Position numbers and translations under genes: made by a program. This document shows, piece by piece, positions 53,801-64,000 of a stretch of 64,000 nucleotides of DNA. Every line of letters starts with the position of its first letter. Positions within the stretch are counted from its first letter, which is position 1. The notes under the pieces were generated by a model. That model searched no databases, was not told the DNA's origin, and saw only the letters and a list, made by a program, of their open reading frames with translations. The DNA comes from Certhia americana (lineage: Eukaryota; Chordata; Aves; Passeriformes; Certhiidae), in the NCBI GenBank assembly GCA_018697195.1, contig CM031857.1, forward strand, positions 93,196,617 through 93,260,616. The letters are read 5' to 3'.

Positions 53801-55989
53801 AGAACACATTGGCAGTGTCACCCATGAAAAAGCTGGCAAGGTTTACCAGGTTATTATTAATTTTACACTATGTTCCACACAAAAATGTCTAGGTTAAATA
53901 TGATTGTCAGTTAAGGTCTGCTTTTTCTGTATAAGCACACACATTATAGAAATCTCTATAGACCACTGAAATATCAAAACCAGAGTAACTTTTACCATAT
54001 TACCCTGATTACTAATTAGTACAGGACAAAGGAAGTTATCACCAAGAGAAAAAAAAAAAAAAGTTTCAATGATGTTTGCTAGTAAAGATCTGCTTCATTG
54101 ACTGGATCCACCATGAACCACAAGAAAGAGAAGAATCATTGCTTTAAAACAACATGTTCATAAAATAGTAGCGATTTCCTCAATTGGAGAGTGTAACATC
54201 TGCATCACAAGACAAATGACAGTTTTGATCCTGCCTGTACAAACAAGAGATTCTGAGTAAAGAGGAACGGTTTGCTTTGAATTGTCACTGGTTCTTACTG
54301 TGAAGATGAGAGAAGGAGTATTTTGTGACATTACAAGTACAGCTCCTGAACAAAATGAAGACCACAGGAAGGGTGATGGGATATAAACAGAGGGGAAGAA
54401 TGTGACTGTTACAGAAATGTTCTTCCATCTTGTGCAGACGATTTGAGCTCAAATAACTTTACAGTATGCAGGGACATTTTTGCCACATCTCTTTTCAGAA
54501 ATCATATTGATACATCTTTCCCTTATACTGCTTCTTATGGCTTTATGTCAATTAACTTCAGTCACTTGGTCTGGCATTTAAACTGTGAGACTACTTATCC
54601 TAAAAAATGTACCTCAGAAGGTAATTCACATTACCTGGGGATGATAATGTCCCTGTCTAATCTGGGTCACAAGTCAGGAGGCATTTCCAGAGAGTAAAGC
54701 TGAATGCCTGCATACATGTACACCCAAGCTCACCTCTTTGCTCAGATGCATTGTGTTTTAACATTGCATGTGACTTTTCATTAAAGGCAAGCACACCATC
54801 AAACTGTGGACACTGCTTAATGCAGCAAGTCTCTCAAATAAGGTGACATGGAATGAAGGTACATAATGCTTAAAATTACAAATTTCAAAATAAAAAGAGA
54901 CATACCTTTATTTATACAAACATGCTGATTTTTATGATATTTCAAACAATGAATAATTAAAGTTCTGGGTATTTAAAATATAATGGTCTTTAAAACATTG
55001 AAACAAAATGTAGAGGGTTCAGAGTACCTGGAAAAATGGCAATCTGAGATTCTGAGAATGTATCTCCTTAACACTGCTACCAAAACAGTACTTTTTAAGC
55101 ATTTCTACCTCATAAAAAAAATAAAGGGTAAAAACCCCTATAAAATATATACTGTGTTTAGTTTGAGTCCTCTGACATTTAGCTTCTATCTTGATCTATT
55201 CTTGCAAAAGATAGGATATCAGCCCATTTTCGCAACTGCAATTAAACATCTACATTCTAATTTAGATAACTGAAATTGTCTTGAATTGCTGAAAGATAAA
55301 TATTTCAAAATTCCAGCAACTTCAATAAACGTTTAAATAAATCAGCATTCAATCAACAAATTAAAAAAGACGTTTTTTCATAAAGACAGTACCATTGTAC
55401 AACACTTTTAAGGCTGACTTGCTAACCACAACCACAGTACTGACAAAGATATGTGGGAAAGGCATGCAATGAGCAGCAAGTGCTTTGGCACTTAGAGATT
55501 CAGATACACGGATGGTGTAAATCATCCAGCTTCATGCAGCTTCATCAAATGCTACATTAATGTGCACTCCATGTTTGCTAACAGAAGTCAGACCAGAAAT
55601 TAAAGCTCTGGCCCTTTCAGTAATGCACTTTGCTGTTATACATAATGACATTATTATACAGGAGGATTCTCTCCTACCAACAATGCATATTATTTAAATT
55701 TATTATGATGAATTAGAAATAACAATTTATTAGTATTTAGGAAGATGAGATAAATTCCATATGAAATCAGTGACATAAATACTAGAGCAAAACTGAAATC
55801 TGTGTCTGAAGCACAGATCAATGCATTTTTCACAGGAGCTCTCTTCAGAAATAAAAAGTTATTATGTATTTTCTATTGATCTTACAGTTTCCAAAAGAAA
55901 TGTGGCAAAGAACAGCCACAGGAAAGGCTAGTTTAGTTTAAATCCATCTCAAATTGAAACATTAAGGTAGGCATCAAAATACTTGTATT

Positions 55990-56150
55990 TGAAAATCCTT
56001 TGTGCAGCTCAGGGAAAATTACTTACCATTTGAATAGCCTCTCCATTACATTTATAAAGCTGTGAGTGAAGCGTGGTGCTTGCAACCACTCAGCCTGACT
56101 TCCACAGCAGAAACACTTCCATCAGGTCAGTACGGATGCGCTCATTGCAG
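55990..56150 (-). other. MYO16: Candidate 5' untranslated exon of MYO16
   Basis: A near-perfect donor (AAATG|GTAAGT) has its last exonic base at 56027. The 120 bases before it in the transcript (56028-56150) are richer in GC and contain CpGs compared with the surroundings. Joined to 49032 the frame reads TAA, then [19 protein letters not shown] and MEIEQ, so an in-frame stop would sit shortly before the canonical methionine and this exon would be non-coding. The 5' limit is undefined; I see no convincing acceptor or TATA box. Support is only the donor and base composition. Confidence 0.25.
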
Positions 56151-57394
56151 CACATGGACTTCATCCATTTTATTTTTTCTTGGTCCCCCTTCCCACCCCA
56201 AAAGCAGATAATCATGAGGGAGCAGTATAAATGTAAATTATTTACCTTTTAAAGAATGCAGAGAACTCAATTAATACCAAATCCTCTGAGAATAAATTAC
56301 ATTACAGTAAAGGAGCTGATGTGCTTCTCCTATTCTTGGCTCCACAGAGCTTCTTTTAGATGTAATTAGAAAGTTAGGGCTCTTAAATGATATGATACAC
56401 AAAGCTTCCTCAATTTCTGCTTAACACCCAATTCTGTCTTTGCTGAAGAGCAATTCTGAGCACATTTAAGCAGCCACCCTCTTATAAAACCCTACTCCTG
56501 TATGCTGCTCTTCAAGAGCCTTTCTATGTGACTAGACTGGTAAGTAGGAACTGCAATCAATTTCCAGCTTGATACCAAGGAAATTTATTTATCAGATGCT
56601 ATTTATCAACTTTACAGGCTTCCTTATAGACTCTATTATCTATCTATCAGCAATTCAGTGAAGTTACACTGGCATTTTCTAAAAATTTATTATATTTAAA
56701 TCGAAGAATCAACCAGTTTGGGATCTTGCCATTGTAGTGATAGAAGGGAGTCTGAATAATACCTAATTAAATATAACAGATGACTCTGCACTGTCATTTG
56801 TGATTTATGCTATGTAGCAGTCTGTGATATATGGAGATTTTATGTTCTAGGTAAAATTCATTAACTGTGAGCCAGCTTATTCAACAAATGCAACAACAAC
56901 AAAAGCCAAACTGCTTGCCTGTGCATTAACCTTCAGTGTAATAAAACACAGGTTTCAAATACATATGTATGGGGTTCTTCTCATTTTTAGAAACACAAAA
57001 AAATCATTTTCTTTTGTCTGTTTTTGCTGTACAGGGAAGTCACAAGTATGAATGGTCAGAAAGAAAGTCTGTATGTCCCAGAGCAGTAGTCCTCATCTGT
57101 GGATCACATCCAGAAACTACAGGAATGCAAGAAAAATGAACATACATGATCTGGTCAAGCTCATACTGTTTATTTGATAAAACTGCTATCTCCATCTCCT
57201 CTCTACTGCCATTATCCTTCTGTAGTCCCCTAGAGCATGAAACAAAGGTGCAGTCTGGATTCCCACCAACCATAGCATACTTCAAATAACTTCTCCTGCA
57301 AACATCAGAACCTTTTGTGAGACAAGCTAAGACACCATTAGACAATGGAGCACAGGAGTTTCCCACTAGAAAGACTGCACAGTCTCAGACATGA

Positions 57395-58100
57395 TGTTGA
57401 GGGTTGGGTTAATTTCTTATAGAATTTTTTCCCAGAAGTTGCTAGGAAGCTAATGGCTGGGTGCTTTTCAGTACTTATAGGTGCTCAGGTCAAACAAAAG
57501 GAAGCAGCTACCCAGAGACATTGATCTCACTTTGTTCGGGGCAGTTTTCTGCTCCGGGGGGACGGCCAGGGCTGCTCGTCTCGGCGAGGCAGAGAGCTCT
57601 CACCATCCCCTTCACCTGGGACTCCGTGGGAACACCGTCTCTTCGTGTGTCCCCCGGGATTTTGGGAACCCGTTTCCTCCCTGCCCTGCACCCACGGTTT
57701 CTTCAGTTCTGCTCGAGGTCTCCCCACGCTGTGTTTCTACAGCCCCTGCCAGCCGGGACAGTTTTCCAGCAGCTCCAGCCACTGTGAACCCTCGGAATCA
57801 TCTCATCCTCCTAGAGCTGCCGCTAGCCTATTTGCTTGTGACGGTACTGAGGGGGGTGGGGGGGGGTTACCAGAGGAAAAACTGTGACTGATTTGTTGTT
57901 TTGTTTTTTTCTCCTCTAGTTCTGTTTGTTGTCAATATTGTAATTATTGTTAATTTACCTTGTTAGACTAACTAGTAAAGAACTGTTATTCCTACCCTCC
58001 TTATCGTTGCCTAAGACCTCTCCTTCAATTTTGGAATTATAACAAACCCCAAGGGAAGTTTCCCCTTTTTATTTGGTCCCTGTCTTTCCAAACCAAGACA
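57395..58100 (+). mobile_element. Solo LTR of a second endogenous retrovirus family, with exact target duplication
   Basis: A 706-bp element from TGTTGAGGGTTGGG to CCAAACCAAGACA, flanked on both sides by the identical 5-bp sequence CATGA (57390-57394 and 58101-58105). TG...CA termini plus an exact 5-bp duplication are diagnostic of retroviral integration, and 5 bp suits ERVL-type or similar integrases. The middle (57530-57780) is GC-rich with CpGs, the rest AT-rich. Open frames of up to 136 codons in the GC-rich part are shadows of stop-poor DNA. No internal viral genes are present. Confidence 0.85.
57851..57866 (+). repeat. G-rich run inside LTR
   Basis: GGGGGGTGGGGGGGGG within the solo LTR at 57395-58100, near its GC-rich to AT-rich transition. 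Confidence 0.9.
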
Positions 58101-58975
58101 CATGAGTAAAACGCATTAACCCATTCGTCTCATAGAATATGCCAGATGGGCTTTTTGGAGATGAAAGTCTGTGCTCAAGGTGAATTCAGGTCTTTATTAT
58201 ATCTTCTTTAAATAATGAGTATTCAGACAACAGGATGAAACACTGCTCTTTAGAAATTTAAGTAAGTCTTTTGAGAAATAATCCACAAAACATAGGATAT
58301 AAGTATTCCCTGACCAAAAATAAAAGAAAAAAAAGAAAAGTGAAAAAAAAAAGCTTGTCAGTTAGATGTTGTATATTTGCTCAAGTTGTTCACTAGTGAA
58401 GGTTCATTCAGAACAAATGAAACACATCTAGACAACACAGCATATAGTCCTAGTTCTCCTTTGGTTTTGCTTTGCTCTTGTGCTCTAAGATATAACTATA
58501 TTTTTTGTGGCTTTCTTTCACAGTGTCTAAAGTAAAGTCTGCACTGCAACACAGGAGAAAGATATTTTACAACATAAACCCAAAGGTGTTTATATATATT
58601 CTAAGTAGTAGGAAAATGTACGTGGGCAGGGAAGAGTATTTGAGGCTACAATACCTTTTGAAATAGATGAAAGATTGCACAGGGGATAGAACACACTATC
58701 TGGGGGGTGTTTCATTGGTGCTGTCAATTGAGAGGGGTCTTTAGATACCATCCACAGCCTTTGCCAAGGAAAGGACTAGCAGAGACACTTCAAAAATGAT
58801 CCAGAACTCGTAAATAAGTAACAATTCAGAGACTAAGTAACAATGCTGTAGATTCTTTTCCTTCATTGTTTATGAAGTGTAGACACGCTCTGAAGCTTGT
58901 CCCACCACCACCTTATCTTTTGCTTACAGCAAGGTAAGTGGTGCAAACTGTGCATGGCATTCCTTTTCACCAAAG

Positions 58976-59558
58976 CACTGTGGTTTGACTCCAGCCACCA
59001 CACAGCGGCTCAGACACTCCCCCAACAGCAGGACTGGGCAGGGAATTGTAAGGGTAGAAGAGAATTCATGGGCTGAAATACAGTTTAGCAGGGAAAGCTA
59101 AAGCTGCACATACAGGCAAAGCATAAAGGAATTAATTCACTGCTTCCCATGGTTGGACAGGTGTTCAGCCATCTCCAAGAGAGGAGGACCTCACTGCATG
59201 CAATGGTTACTTGGGAAGACAAACACCATCACCATCACTCCAAATGCACCCCCTTCCTCCTTCTTCATCCCTACTTTCTATGATGAGCATGAGGATCTGT
59301 GGTCTGGAATATCCCTATATCCCTTAGGTCAACTGAAGTCACCTGTCCTGTCTCCTCCCAGCCTCTCATGCACCAACAACTTCATACCCATCTTGGTTGT
59401 ACAAAAAGCAGAAAAGGCTTTGGCTCTGTGCAAGCCCTGATCAACTATAACAAACACATCTTTATATTATCAATCTTGTGTTCAGCACAAATCCAAAACA
59501 GAGCCCTGTACTAGACACTGTGAAAAAAATTAACTCTACCTCAGCTGAAACCAGCACA
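58976..59558 (-). mobile_element. Solo LTR, family A copy 3
   Basis: The reverse complement begins TGTGCTGGTTTCAGCTGAGG and ends near AAACCACAGTG, 583 bp, matching copy 2 throughout (GTTTTGGATTTGTGCTG, TTGCACAGAGCCAAAGCC, GGTGTTCAGCCATCTCC in plus-strand sense). The TATA position has decayed to CATAGAAAGTA. Flanks CCAAAG (left) and CCAAGA (right) may be a diverged target duplication. It lies in MYO16 sense orientation. Confidence 0.8.
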
Positions 59559-61379
59559 CCAAGAAGAAACTTACTTGTATCATGATTAAATTTCCTTGCA
59601 AGATAGTTGACATTACTTGGTACCTTGTGTGGCAAGAGATAATGGCTTGCAAGCTAAACCTGACATCCATATAGAAGAAAAGCCCCATTGTAATTTCTAA
59701 CCATAACTAAATAGTTGTACAGCACTACTAGGCCACATAGTACTCACTTGTTTGAATAAATTGTGTCATGATTAACCTGGTTTTGAAACATTTTCCTTCA
59801 ACCGGGTAACAGGTTTGAAAATTATCATGGGGAGAAAAACCACAAGATGCACACACACAAATAACATAATCAGAAAGACTTTGTTTCCTTAGAAAGATCA
59901 AAGCAAAATATGCTTATGTGTTTCCCAGAGCTTAATAAAGCTGTTATTTGGGGGTTTGTTTTATGAAATAGTCCAAGTCCCTATGTCAGGATCTGAAGAG
60001 TTTAAAGCAATCATAAAAAAAAAACATTCATCTGATTATCACTGACTGCACTAACACATTTTTAATATATATCTATATATAGACAACTTAGAAGAGAAAA
60101 CAATTTGGCTGTTTGCTCTAACCCTTATAACTTCTAGATCTATGAATTTATGTCACTTTTTATTTGGCATTTTTGGAAGCAAGCAATGCATATTTGTTAG
60201 AATAATATACTAATTAATGCATGTCACTCACAAAGCCTGTGAGGAAATATCATCAGAATATTTGGTCATATTTGAATAATCCAAATTACTGTAAATCACA
60301 CCAAAAGCAAATAAAACAAGAAGGTAGAATGAGAATGAAGAAAATGTGGGCTTGCCAAAAGACAATAAAGAAAGATAAGAAGGAATAGAGAAGTCCTCCA
60401 GAAAAAAATAACTCAATATAGTCCTTGCACAGACCTAGCTGTCTTTATTTGACTGCAATACAAGACTTATAAAGTGACAATTAAGCTTTGATGATAATAG
60501 TTATTTCCTTACAGTGCATAAAATGGAGATGTAATAATACATGGATCTCTAGCCCACACTTTCAGATATAGGATAGAGAGAAGGGAAGCACGTGCATCTG
60601 GGAAGAGATGCATCAGAAAATATTTCCTGCCATCACAGTATAATATAAGAGATTTATTACACAGGTACTTAACACAATAGATGGTGAAAAACACTAAGGC
60701 TTAATACTTGTAAGCCTGAAATTTGGGAAAGTGAATTAACACATAGGTGAACAGTGAAAGGAAGCCAAAATTACAGTTGCTACATCTCAAGGGTACTGAA
60801 AAAGTTAACAAGAGTAGCAGCAGCAACCAACTGCTTAAATAAAGAAACAAAAAAACCCCAGATTGTTTCAAAACCTGGAGCAGTTCTTTTATCACAGATG
60901 TTCTCAGATAATACTATTTAGTCAGCAAATATGCCAGGGTTCAAGAGTCATACAGCATATGAGAATTACAGAAAACATAGATCAAAATTTGCAAAAAACC
61001 TGTATATATAAAAGCTAGTCAAAGACTATGTGAATCAAGACAAAGAGGATATTGTGTATCATATATCATAGAGAGTTAAAAGTCCAAAAGGAAACAGTGG
61101 TTCACAGACGTAACCGTAAGCACTGGCAAGAGCACAGGAAAGGAAATCCTATGCCAAGTGAACTGTGGTTCTACACACAATCTAATAATTTAAAGAGATT
61201 ACTGTAAAGTAAAAGCAGATGGAAAAGTAGTTACCACACAGTGGAGCTAACAAAAAGTTTTCAGCAGGGCTAATGTGTAGGCCTTTGGTCATTGCTCTGT
61301 GCACATTGAGGAACTGCCATCTCAGTTTTCAAATAGCAAGAGAATTGGAAACTGGCTCTCCTCCATACTGCAGAGAGGC

Positions 61380-61570
61380 AACTTATCTGGAATACTGCAT
61401 TCAATTCTAGACAGTCAAATTGGAGCAGTTCAAAAGAAACTACCATAAATGGTTTTGGGGCCCGAGGGACTGATTTATGAGGAAAGATGAAAAGAATTAA
61501 ATATGCATAGCTTAGCTAAGCAGTGACTAAGGAGAGAAAAGTTAACAGAAATTTAAAGAGTGAAAGGGAA
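61380..61570 (+). mobile_element. Old CR1-like LINE fragment
   Basis: Contains degraded versions of CR1 reverse-transcriptase C-terminal DNA in the sense direction: CTGGAATACTGCATTCAATTCT, GGAGCAGTTCAAAAGAAACTA and ATTTATGAGGAAAGATGAAAAGAATTA in order and at about the right spacing. Divergence is high and the limits are uncertain; it may extend to about 61680. Confidence 0.55.
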
Positions 61571-62256
61571 AAAGAAAGGTTATATACCATAAAAATGAAG
61601 AGAATGTGGAACAATAAAATGAATTTAATATAGTGCAAATTTCGGCAGAGTACCAAGACAAATGTAGCACATATGGATGAGATTAACAGGTTAGATCACA
61701 AGATTCCTTGTTTGATGTACTGGGTGGACAGCCACGCAAAAGCAGCAACACAGGCACAACAGCTCTATATTTCTGACACTCAGGTCAGCTCCTTCATTCA
61801 GTTCTGAAATCTCCAAATGGACCTGTAAAGCTCTGTAAAAAGAACCCCTCAGTAAAGTGAAGAACCAACCCATGAGAACTTTTGGCATGTAAAGCCACAC
61901 CACTGGCATCTGAAAGGCTTCTTTCCCTTGCACTGGAGGGGTAATTATTGGGCACGTCCTAGGTAAGCCTGGCTAAGGCTAGAAGAGCAAGGATGATGCT
62001 AGTATGAGCTGGATATTCATGGGTAAGTGAGAATGAGAGCAGGTTCAGTGGTTTTCCTGACCAGTGTTTACAAAAGTCTCTAAGGTCACTTTTCTCATCT
62101 ACCATCAAGCATTACACCTGTGGCCATATACTGCTGTAGGACAGCTATATGTGCATGGAAACAGAAGAGATGATAAGCATTATATTTTGACTGTGAACAC
62201 GTGCAGAAATGCCCTTTCTGGGTTAAATTAAAATGGGGAAATACGGTTGATCATTT

Positions 62257-62302
62257 GAAAAAGAGGAAGAGGAAGAAGAAAAAGAAGAGAAAGAAGAGGA
62301 AA
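62257..62302 (+). repeat. Polypurine (GAA/GGA) tract
   Basis: Forty-six bases of almost pure A and G with GAAGAGGAAGAAG-type units. The Lys/Arg-rich frame over it is only a translation of this repeat. Confidence 0.85.
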
Positions 62303-62880
62303 CTGAACAGCTTGATCTCATTTGACCAACTGAAAAAGCACTGTGTCAATGGATGGACTCATAGTCTACACCAATCTTCAGGCACCTTTATCAAAGAAAT
62401 AACTGGATGAAAATAAAAGGGTTTTACAGATGCTGAAAAAACTAAAGTAGAAATCAAACAGAAATTATTATTGTAACTCTGACATTACTGCTCATGAGAA
62501 AGAAAAATGTCACTCCAAGACAAAATAATCTATATATTCATTGCTGATTAGAAGGAATTAAGTAATTTAAAAGCTTTGCTTTACACAACTATGTCTATAT
62601 GATTTACACATACCACTTCTGCAACTAACATTAGTACTGCAGCTAACAGAATCAAATAATTGTGTTGGAAGGAAAGCATCTGAAAAACAAGCTATTCAAT
62701 TAATGTGCAATTTGAATATAAACTATCTCTCCTTTCACATTAAAATGATTGTTGAGTAAAGAATACATTGTTCTAACATTTTCTTAGAGCCTCCTGCAAT
62801 AAGATACCTAAAGATAAAAGATAAAAATACTATTCTTCCCACAAAGAGAGAAAAAAGAGGAAATTTCTACATGCCTGCTT

Positions 62881-62901
62881 CCCCCCCCCCCCCCCCCCCC
62901 C
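62881..62901 (+). repeat. Poly(C) run of 21
   Basis: Twenty-one consecutive C bases with abrupt edges. In MYO16 transcript sense this is G21. Confidence 0.9.
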
Positions 62902-64000
62902 TTCTCAGTTTAGATGTCAACATTTACAAAACTTTTCACAGGAGAAAGCTTTGATTCCTTTTATAGGAAAGGGATCACAATTGAAAGCTATTGATTAACT
63001 CTCAAAATATGACCTTAATACATTGCTCTCTTTCTGTAGATGCCTTTACAAGGTCCTATATATATTTTATGTGTTGTACTTCATAACAGGATTTGCACCG
63101 AATGGGACCACGGCAGGAGTTCACCAACCTGAGGTGGTATGGCCCAGATCTACTGCCTGTCTGTGTGCTCTGAATACTGCTCCCATCTCCTCTGAAATGT
63201 CACACTGCACAGAGAGACATTCACAATAGGACTTACAGTGAAAGATATCAGGTTTCATCATTCTCTTTTTTTTTCAATAATAACATTTTTTGTTTTAAAA
63301 TCAACTATGAAATGAAAGAGAGTAAAGTACACTTCCAACAGGAAAGTCCGGATTCTAGCTGGATGGAAAGCTAGTAATAAATGAGCAAGTGCTCTTCCAC
63401 TGTGTGTGGTGCCCTCCTGTCCATACTCCTTTCGAGTCGCATTCTTGCATAAGAAAGAGATTTCAGGTGAACCATGTCAGGGCTCTCTGAATCACCTTAT
63501 AGATGGGAGGAAGCTGGCAGGCACTGTTGTCTTTCAATGTACAAGAATGACACTGTCAAGAAAACCAGTTCTGGCCATACTATTTGTATTTATTTTTCAA
63601 CAAGTAATGCTGCACTGACCCATGTGCTGGCTGAAGGGATGTGCAGTAGTCAAAACATGCAGATTTCTGTTAGTAGGTCTTATATTGCTGTTGTTTTCAC
63701 TGAAGGCTTTTGCTCAAAAGCAAACAAATGGAAAATACCTCTTGTAATAAACAAACAACATTTTTCTTTAATTGTTGGTGTTCCTTTATGATATACTAAA
63801 AAACTTACATTAGGACAACTCTTTATTTGCTCCAAATTGAACTAAGCTTTTGCTGACTTAATTATTTTCATTTGTTTAAGAGCAAATAAGAATTAGTTCC
63901 ATGTCAGATTTCACTTGATTTAAAATAATCATGTTAATACTGTTGTAATTTTGACCCAGTTGTTAATTGAATTGTCTTAAAATATTTTCTGTTTGGTTTT

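Larger units (their letters stand above)
49033..64000 (-). other. MYO16: Upstream MYO16 intron or 5' flank
   Basis: The acceptor at 49033 shows that at least one exon lies further upstream on the minus strand, so this is probably intronic. It contains an AT-rich patch (50691-50850), a candidate 5' exon ending at 56027, two solo LTRs (57395-58100 and 58976-59558), an old CR1-like fragment near 61.4 kb, a polypurine tract (62257-62302) and a C21 run (62881-62901). I see no other protein-coding gene. The segment 51.6-53.3 kb is somewhat richer in GC than its surroundings but shows no recognisable frame. Confidence 0.65.

Noticed and set aside
57481..57891. Overlapping frames of 80-136 codons near 57.5-57.9 kb
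   Set aside because: They lie in the GC-rich core of a solo LTR with few stops; several frames on both strands are open together and none resembles a protein.
62201..62410. Lys/Arg-rich 69-codon frame
   Set aside because: Translation of a GAA/GGA polypurine tract.
63425..63440. TTCGAGTC resembling a tRNA T-loop
   Set aside because: No matching acceptor stem, D-loop or anticodon arm nearby.

Overview
The window reads as nuclear DNA from a bird, most probably a neoavian or passerine species. It is AT-rich, has almost no long reading frames, and carries avian-style CR1 LINE fragments in inverse orientation, solo endogenous-retrovirus LTRs, (GT)n microsatellites and homopolymer runs. There is no operon structure, tRNA, rRNA, CRISPR array or bacterial-type gene.

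The one gene I can name is MYO16 (unconventional myosin XVI, Myr8), read on the minus strand. Four coding exons are visible, in transcript order: 48769-48994 (start codon, with 38 nt of 5' exon up to 49032), 24356-24426, 20522-20665 and 326-434. Their splice sites are canonical and their phases match exactly (1, 0, 0, then 1 leaving the window). Joined, they give the first 183 residues plus one base of the next codon: a basic N-terminal segment with an RVxF protein-phosphatase-1 docking motif, then the first ankyrin repeats. The rest of the ankyrin domain, the myosin motor and the proline-rich tail lie beyond base 1. Everything else is intron or 5' region: 1-325 (intron after exon 4), 435-20521 (20.1 kb), 20666-24355 (3.7 kb), 24427-48768 (24.3 kb) and 49033-64000 (upstream intron or 5' flank).

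Mobile elements by region: 16.9-20 kb holds a solo LTR, a coding-like unassigned patch and a CR1 copy; 37.6-39.9 kb holds a CR1 copy with part of its reverse transcriptase frame and a second LTR of the same family; 57.4-59.6 kb holds an unrelated LTR with an exact 5-bp target duplication and a third member of the first LTR family. Older CR1-like traces lie near 9.1 kb and 61.4 kb.

The most interesting leads are inside the MYO16 introns. At 30546-30576 an ATG in good context opens a 10-codon exon that ends in a GTGAGT donor in the same phase as exon 1, so it could be an alternative first coding exon giving a MYO16 without the PP1-docking segment. At 28592-29182 a 196-codon sense-strand frame is bounded by plausible splice sites. 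At 18004-18346 an open frame has a strongly GC-biased third codon position in an AT-rich neighbourhood. I found no wholly new system; these are candidate exons or relics that need transcript and comparative data.
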